Shown one piece after another: positions 28,181 through 32,394 of a DNA stretch of 32,394 nt (position 1 is its first letter; every line of letters begins with the position of its first letter). The notes under the pieces are model-generated. The model did no database searches. It had not been told where the DNA came from and worked only from the letters and a program-made list of their open reading frames with translations. The stretch spans positions 1 through 32,394 of the forward strand of contig WYBA01000229.1 in the NCBI GenBank assembly GCA_011526095.1, given 5' to 3'. The stretch is from Myxococcales bacterium (lineage in GTDB: Bacteria > Myxococcota_A > Polyangia > Haliangiales > Haliangiaceae). A program made the position numbers and the translations under genes.

Positions 28181-29122
28181 TCAGTTCAAGCTCTGCCGCT
28201 CGGCGAGCTGCTCGAGGACCTCGGTCACGAACTCGTCAGGCGGGACGAACTCGTAGTGGTCGTCGGCCTCGCGGGAGGGCAGGGTGCGGAGCGCGCCGTC
28301 GCGCCACCAGAACAGGTTGGGTGAGATCGAGCCCGGGCCCTCGGCGCACATCCCCGAGGCCATCACCACCATCGCGTCGATCGCTCGCAGCGCGCTCGGG
28401 TCGTGGATCGGGTGGAACACCAGCGTGTGGCGGTTCGGCACCGCGGCGATCGCGCCCCACGGCGGCGCGTCGTCCGGCGCGAGGAAGTCGCCGAGCAACA
28501 GCAGGTTCGACGCGACGAAGAAGCTGTCGCCGGTCATCGCGCGCAGCACCGCGCCGCCGACGTCGACGTCCTCGACCGCGGCGTGCTCGGTGCGCCGCAG
28601 GTTGGCGAGCGCCTGGTACCACACGTCGTCGGCGGTGCAGCCCCACTTCGCGAGCGAGTCGGCGTTGACCGTGACGACGTTGGACGGCAGGTCGAAGCAC
28701 AGCACGGCGCACAGGTCGTCGGCGACGTCGCGCACGATGAACTGGTCGGCGTCGTTGCGGAACGTCTCGCGCGGGTAGAGGCGCACCTTGAGGTGCGGCC
28801 GCGCCTGCGCGAGGTCGCCGGCGAGCACGTCGGCGAGCGCGCGGTCGCCCTTGCCCGCGACCAGCGCGTCGAAGTGGCTGGTGATGACGCGCGCCCGGTC
28901 GGCCTCGGGCGCGGCGTGGCACAGCTGCGCCAGGTTGAGCAGCGACAGCGCCTCGTCGGTGTCGCCGCCCCACGGCGCCCACAGGTAGCCGTCGTCGAGC
29001 CGGTAGGTCCAGCCGCGGTGGCGCAGCTCCGTCTCGACGGCGGCCACGAAGGTGTCCCACTCGCCGTCGCGCATGAAGCGCGCCCAGCGCGGGGGCTCGC
29101 GGTTGGGGCGGTGCGGGCTCAC
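28181..29122 (-). CDS. DUF1444 (YtpQ-like) protein
   Basis: A 313-residue cytoplasmic protein without a signal peptide. The central and C-terminal parts resemble the DUF1444/YtpQ family: VRLYPRETF, then VVTVNADSLAKWGCTADDVWYQALANLRR, then DSFFVASNLLLLGDFLAP and AVPNRHTLVFHPI. In B. subtilis YtpQ this order is similar, but its function is unknown. There are no enzyme motifs I recognise. The GTG at 29122 follows an AGGA ribosome-binding site; Met17 (MRDGEWDTF) is an alternative. It starts 10 bp after the sixA stop and is likely co-transcribed with sixA and the transglycosylase. Confidence 0.8.
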   Translation of the reverse strand: MSPHRPNREPPRWARFMRDGEWDTFVAAVETELRHRGWTYRLDDGYLWAPWGGDTDEALSLLNLAQLCHAAPEADRARVITSHFDALVAGKGDRALADVLAGDLAQARPHLKVRLYPRETFRNDADQFIVRDVADDLCAVLCFDLPSNVVTVNADSLAKWGCTADDVWYQALANLRRTEHAAVEDVDVGGAVLRAMTGDSFFVASNLLLLGDFLAPDDAPPWGAIAAVPNRHTLVFHPIHDPSALRAIDAMVVMASGMCAEGPGSISPNLFWWRDGALRTLPSREADDHYEFVPPDEFVTEVLEQLAERQSLN

Positions 29123-29132
29123 GGCGTCCTGG

Positions 29133-29603
29133 TCAATCGACGAACAGCGCCGCCGTCTGGCGGACGTCGGCCCGAGCCGAGAACGTCGGCGCGTTGTGCT
29201 CGATCGCGCAGCACTGGGCGGTGCGGAACGCGGGGAACGCCGGGCGCCCGAGCAGGTGCGCCCCGAGCGAGCTGATCATCGGCTCGTGGCCGACGACGAG
29301 CACGGACATGCCGCGGGTCACCAGCTCGGTCGCGGCGACCCGAGGGTGGGCGCCGGGGCGCAGCGCCGGCAGGACCTCGATCGAGCCGAGGTAGTCCAGG
29401 CCGTCGGCGACCAGCTCGGCGGTCTGGACCGCGCGCGGCAACGGCGACGACAGCACCGCGTCGAGCTCGACCGCCTGCTCGCGCAGCAGCCGCGCCAGGA
29501 TCCGGGCGTGCTCGCGCCCGCGCGGGCTGAGGAACCGGTCGTCGTCGCCGAGCCCGACGTCCTCGGGCACGGCCTCCGCGTGGCGGACCAGGTAGACCTT
29601 CAC
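29133..29603 (-). CDS. sixA: SixA-type phosphohistidine phosphatase
   Basis: A 156-residue histidine phosphatase of the compact branch-1 type, close to E. coli SixA in length (161). It has the catalytic RHA motif (VYLVRHAEAVPEDVG, RHG-like), SSPLPRAVQTAELVADGL, and the second histidine in VVGHEPMISSLGAHLLG. SixA removes phosphate from histidine in phosphotransfer or nitrogen-PTS proteins; the target here is unknown. The GTG at 29603 lies directly before the KVYLVRHAE strand and has a G-rich ribosome-binding site. It lies between the transglycosylase and the YtpQ-like gene, 20 and 10 bp away. Confidence 0.9.
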   Translation of the reverse strand: MKVYLVRHAEAVPEDVGLGDDDRFLSPRGREHARILARLLREQAVELDAVLSSPLPRAVQTAELVADGLDYLGSIEVLPALRPGAHPRVAATELVTRGMSVLVVGHEPMISSLGAHLLGRPAFPAFRTAQCCAIEHNAPTFSARADVRQTAALFVD

Positions 29604-29623
29604 GCCCCCAGGATCGAGGATCT

Positions 29624-32074
29624 CTACTGCTTCGGCAACAGCTTCGCCGGGATCCTGTTGGGCAGCTCGGGCACGCGCCGCTCGTACAGCCAGGTGTAGG
29701 CGAAGAACGACCCGAGCACGCGCTTGGAGTAGTTGCGCGCCTGGTCGTCGACGATCCCCTCGATGAACTCGTCGGCGTCCCACGTGCCGCGCAGCCGCAG
29801 CATCTTGGTCACGCCGCCCTCGCCGGCGTTGTAGGAAGGCGGCACCAGCATCGTGAACCCGTCCCACTTGTCGAACAGGAAGCCGAGGAACCGCGAGCCG
29901 ATCGTCACGTTGCTCTCGGGGTCGCGCAGCACCTCGCGGGTCGGCGTCAGCCCGGTGCCCTTGGCGAACCGCTCGGCGGTGACGAAGATCATCTGGGTCA
30001 GGCCGATCGCGTTGGCGTAGGACTCGCGCAGCGGGTCGAACGCGCTCTCCTCGCGGACGATCGCGATCTGCATCGCGATCGGCACGTCGTTCTTGGCGGC
30101 GTGGCGGGTGAGCAGGTCCCAGTAGGCGCGCGGGTAGGCGACCTTCCACCGCGCCTCGTTGGCGCCGACCGGCCACTGGCGCTTGTAGTCGAGGATGTGC
30201 CACCGCGTCGGCCAGTGCGACGTCGCGTAGCGGCCGGCGCGGTCGTACAGCCACGCCATCGCCCACAGCTTCTCGATCAGCTCGGGATCGTCGACCCGCT
30301 TCTTGTCGCCGGGCGGGACCAGCCCGAGCCGGCGCAGCTCGTGCTCGGCCGGCTCGCCCAGCCCCAGCCGCAGCAGGTCGATCGCGCGCGCGAACGCTTC
30401 GGTCGCGTACTCGGCGCGCGGCGCGAACGCGAACGCCGGCGCGTCGGGATCGAACCCGGCCGGCGCGGTCCCGATCTCCGCGACGAGCTTGTCGTAGCGC
30501 TTGGGCCGGGTCTCGCGCAGCCGGTTGAGCGCGAGCATCGCGTAGTAGGTCATCGGGTAGGTGCGGACCGCGTCCTCCCACGACGCGGCCGCGTCGTCGA
30601 GGCGCTTCTTCGCCGCGTAGGCGCGGCCGAGCCAGTACTGGGCCTGGCCCTCGGCCCAGTAGTTGTCGTCGATCGGCATCACCTCGAGCTGCTTCTTCCA
30701 CCACGTGATCGCGCGGTCGAGGTCGCCGGCCCGCCACGCCCGCCACCCCAGGCGCCACGTCGCCTCGGCGCGCATGTCGCCCTGCGGGAACTTCTCGGGC
30801 AGCGACGCCAGCGCGCGCTCGACCTCGGCGTCGTCGCCGAGGTCCGCCCACTCCTCGGCCTCGCGCAGCAGCGCGTCGTCGGTGAAGCTGTGCGCCGGGT
30901 CGACGCCCTGGGCGTGGCGGTAGCGCGCGATCGCGGTCTTGCGATCCTTCTCGAACGCGTAGCTGCGGCCGGCCTGGTAGGCGGCGCGGATCTCGAGGTC
31001 GGCGTCGCCGGCGGCGGCGCACCGCTCGATCGCCTCGTCGAACATCGGCGCGGCGGCCTTGCGGTCGCGCGCCTTGAACCGGCTCTGCGCGCGGTGGTAC
31101 GCGGCGGTGCAGCGCTCGGCGGCGGTGGCGTCGGCGGTGGCGAGCACCGCGGCGAACGCGGCCTCGGACTCGGGGTTGCGCATGGCGTCGAACAGCGCCA
31201 TGCCGCGCGTGAGCTCCTCGGCGGAGGTGCGGGTGACGGTGACGCCGAGGGCGGCGAGCTCCTTGTCGGCCTTGGTCGCCCAGCTCGACAGCGGGTCCTC
31301 GACGGTGATCGCGCGCAGCGCGGCGACGCGCTCGTCGCGCGCGGCCGCGGCGTCGTCGCCCGCGAGCGCCTCGGCCAGGCGGAACCGCGCCTCGCTGCGG
31401 CGGATCCCGTCGGGGCGGCGCGCGAGGTAGTCGCGGTAGTGCGCGGCGGTCGCCGCGGCGTCCTTGCCGCCGCGCAGCAGGTCGCCGACGAGCAGCTCCG
31501 CGTCGGCGCCGGCGATCGAGGCGGGCGCGACCGCGCGCGCCCGCGCCAGCGCGTCCTTGGGGCGCTTGGCGAAGTACAGCGCGCGCGCCTCCTGGTAGCC
31601 GATCCAGTCGGCGAGGCGGGGCAGGGCGACGCGCGCCTGGCCGAGCGCGTCGGCGGCGTCGGCCCACCGGCTCTCGGCGGCGTCGCACAGCCCGATCATC
31701 AGGGTCAGCCGCGCGCGCGCCTCGGCGTCGGCGTCGCCGCCCGCGAGCGCGTCGCGCGCCTCGGCGAACGCGGCGCGGGCGCCGGCCCAGTCCTCGAGCG
31801 CGTAGCGCTCGGCGCCGCGCGCGGCGTCGCCGGCGGCGAAGTACGAGGTCGCCATGTCCTCGGTCAGCGGCGCGACCGGCGGCGCCGCCGGGGCGCCGTC
31901 GTCGACGGGCGCGTCGTCGCCGGGCTCGACCGCTGGCTCGACCGCGTCGCTCGTCGTCGTCGGCACGGTGGGCCGCGAGTGGCCGCTGTCGTCGCCCGAG
32001 CACGAGCACGCGGCGGCCCCGAGCAGCCCGAGCAGGCCGACGAACAGATGCGATCGCAAAGAGCACGTCGGCAT
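29624..32074 (-). CDS. Slt70-like lytic transglycosylase lipoprotein
   Basis: An 816-residue lipoprotein that probably cleaves the MurNAc-GlcNAc bond of peptidoglycan, leaving 1,6-anhydro ends. The signal peptide (SLRSHLFVGLLGLLGAAAC) leads to a Cys near residue 24, then an acidic/Pro linker. Residues about 70-600 are helical TPR-like repeats (for example ADWIGYQEARALYFAKRPKDALARARAV), matching the doughnut of Slt70. The C-terminal SLT (GH23) domain has the catalytic Glu in IVREESAFDP (about residue 675), then ANAIGLTQMIFV in place of the usual GLMQLMP, and PPSYNAGEGGV. ATG 32074 gives a better signal peptide than the TTG further upstream. It is first in the slt-sixA-YtpQ set. Confidence 0.93.
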   Translation of the reverse strand: MPTCSLRSHLFVGLLGLLGAAACSCSGDDSGHSRPTVPTTTSDAVEPAVEPGDDAPVDDGAPAAPPVAPLTEDMATSYFAAGDAARGAERYALEDWAGARAAFAEARDALAGGDADAEARARLTLMIGLCDAAESRWADAADALGQARVALPRLADWIGYQEARALYFAKRPKDALARARAVAPASIAGADAELLVGDLLRGGKDAAATAAHYRDYLARRPDGIRRSEARFRLAEALAGDDAAAARDERVAALRAITVEDPLSSWATKADKELAALGVTVTRTSAEELTRGMALFDAMRNPESEAAFAAVLATADATAAERCTAAYHRAQSRFKARDRKAAAPMFDEAIERCAAAGDADLEIRAAYQAGRSYAFEKDRKTAIARYRHAQGVDPAHSFTDDALLREAEEWADLGDDAEVERALASLPEKFPQGDMRAEATWRLGWRAWRAGDLDRAITWWKKQLEVMPIDDNYWAEGQAQYWLGRAYAAKKRLDDAAASWEDAVRTYPMTYYAMLALNRLRETRPKRYDKLVAEIGTAPAGFDPDAPAFAFAPRAEYATEAFARAIDLLRLGLGEPAEHELRRLGLVPPGDKKRVDDPELIEKLWAMAWLYDRAGRYATSHWPTRWHILDYKRQWPVGANEARWKVAYPRAYWDLLTRHAAKNDVPIAMQIAIVREESAFDPLRESYANAIGLTQMIFVTAERFAKGTGLTPTREVLRDPESNVTIGSRFLGFLFDKWDGFTMLVPPSYNAGEGGVTKMLRLRGTWDADEFIEGIVDDQARNYSKRVLGSFFAYTWLYERRVPELPNRIPAKLLPKQ

Positions 32075-32135
32075 ATGGACCGACGCTAGCAACGTCGATC
32101 CACCGCGGCAAATTCCCCGCGATTCCTCGTAGATC

Positions 32136-32187
32136 AGGCGGCCCGCGGCCGCCTCGGCAGGCTGCGAGGCTTCCAGCCTCGCAGCCT
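32136..32187. other. Tandem perfect hairpins upstream of the transglycosylase gene
   Basis: AGGCGGCC (32136-32143) pairs with GGCCGCCT (32147-32154) around CGC. Four bases later a 12-bp perfect stem (32159-32170 with 32176-32187) closes on a 5-base loop TTCCA. No T-run follows either one. They could terminate a gene beyond the window or act in the leader or operator of the minus-strand operon. Confidence 0.6.
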
Positions 32188-32336
32188 CTGTCGATCGGCT
32201 TGCTCGCCCGCAGACGGGCTCGCGGCGCCTGTACGGCTCGGGCGGACCCTCGCCTCGGCGGGCGACTCGCCCCGCCGGCGTTCAGCCTCAGGATCCAACA
32301 GATCTCGGATTCCTCGTCGGGACCCAAGATCCGTGC

Positions 32337-32378
32337 GTCCTGAGCGGCCCGAGCGACAGCGAGGGCCAGTCGAAGGAC
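32337..32378. repeat. Interspersed hairpin repeat, copy 3
   Basis: Outer arms GTCCT (32337-32341) and AGGAC (32374-32378) pair, as do inner arms GGCCC (32346-32350) and GGGCC (32363-32367). The GAGC and A-GTCGA boxes and the loop GAGCGACAGCGA (32351-32362) match copy 1 at 41-86 except for one loop base. Both stems have different sequences but still pair. Confidence 0.7.
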
Positions 32379-32394
32379 CAGCCTGCCGTGTCCA

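Larger units (their letters stand above)
32075..32394. other. Non-coding region with hairpin cluster at the right edge
   Basis: No gene is recognised in this 320-bp stretch. It holds two close hairpins (32136-32154 and 32159-32187), a third imperfect one (near 32257-32278) and another copy of the interspersed hairpin repeat (32337-32378). The promoter of the transglycosylase gene must lie at its left end, but no convincing -35/-10 pair was found. Confidence 0.65.

Overview
The window is very GC-rich DNA (I estimate over 70% G+C by eye) with dense, mostly co-directional genes, frequent GTG starts and many 4-base stop/start overlaps (ATGA or GTGA). Several features suggest a large-genome Myxococcota (Polyangia/Haliangium-like) bacterium: a kinase-like protein with PEGA-type repeats, a TIGR02266-type PilZ-like domain fused to a J domain, lipoproteins with poly-Asp or poly-Gly linkers after the lipid cysteine, and a long carboxypeptidase-regulatory-repeat protein. 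This assignment is inferred from gene content. No rRNA, tRNA, CRISPR array, insertion sequence or phage gene was recognised.

Layout, left to right. 1-379: non-coding, with hairpin-forming interspersed repeats and a 21-bp tandem repeat. comF (minus) and smpB (plus) diverge from a short promoter region. A six-gene minus-strand operon (7040 to 1774) reads lipoprotein, DUF697/EcsC-like protein, proB, proA, rsfS, rlmH. A divergent five-gene plus-strand operon (7099-13597) encodes prepilin peptidase, a membrane pseudokinase with PEGA-like domains, a PilZ-like/J-domain/TPR-like protein, a lidless Hsp70 and a thioredoxin-fold lipoprotein. The minus-strand set manC, phosphomannomutase and ROK sugar kinase (17301-13755) fits GDP-mannose supply. 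Next come a poly-Asp lipoprotein, a 60-residue membrane protein, and a 913-residue anchored protein of repeated Ig-like domains. ilvE and glnE (minus) follow, then dnaJ and a Cys/Lys-rich lipoprotein (plus). Last is a minus-strand set of a Slt-type lytic transglycosylase lipoprotein, SixA phosphatase and a YtpQ/DUF1444-like protein. 32075-32394 is non-coding and holds several hairpins and another copy of the interspersed repeat.

The most unusual unit is the pilD-pseudokinase-J protein-Hsp70-thioredoxin operon. It carries a dedicated J-protein/Hsp70 pair, separate from the conventional dnaJ at 25881, that is translationally coupled to an exported thioredoxin. It lies behind a kinase-fold receptor that lacks the residues needed for phosphotransfer. 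I propose it as an uncharacterised envelope-linked chaperone/redox system. A second notable signal is the interspersed hairpin at both ends of the window: two copies share loop sequence and layout while their stems differ by compensating changes.
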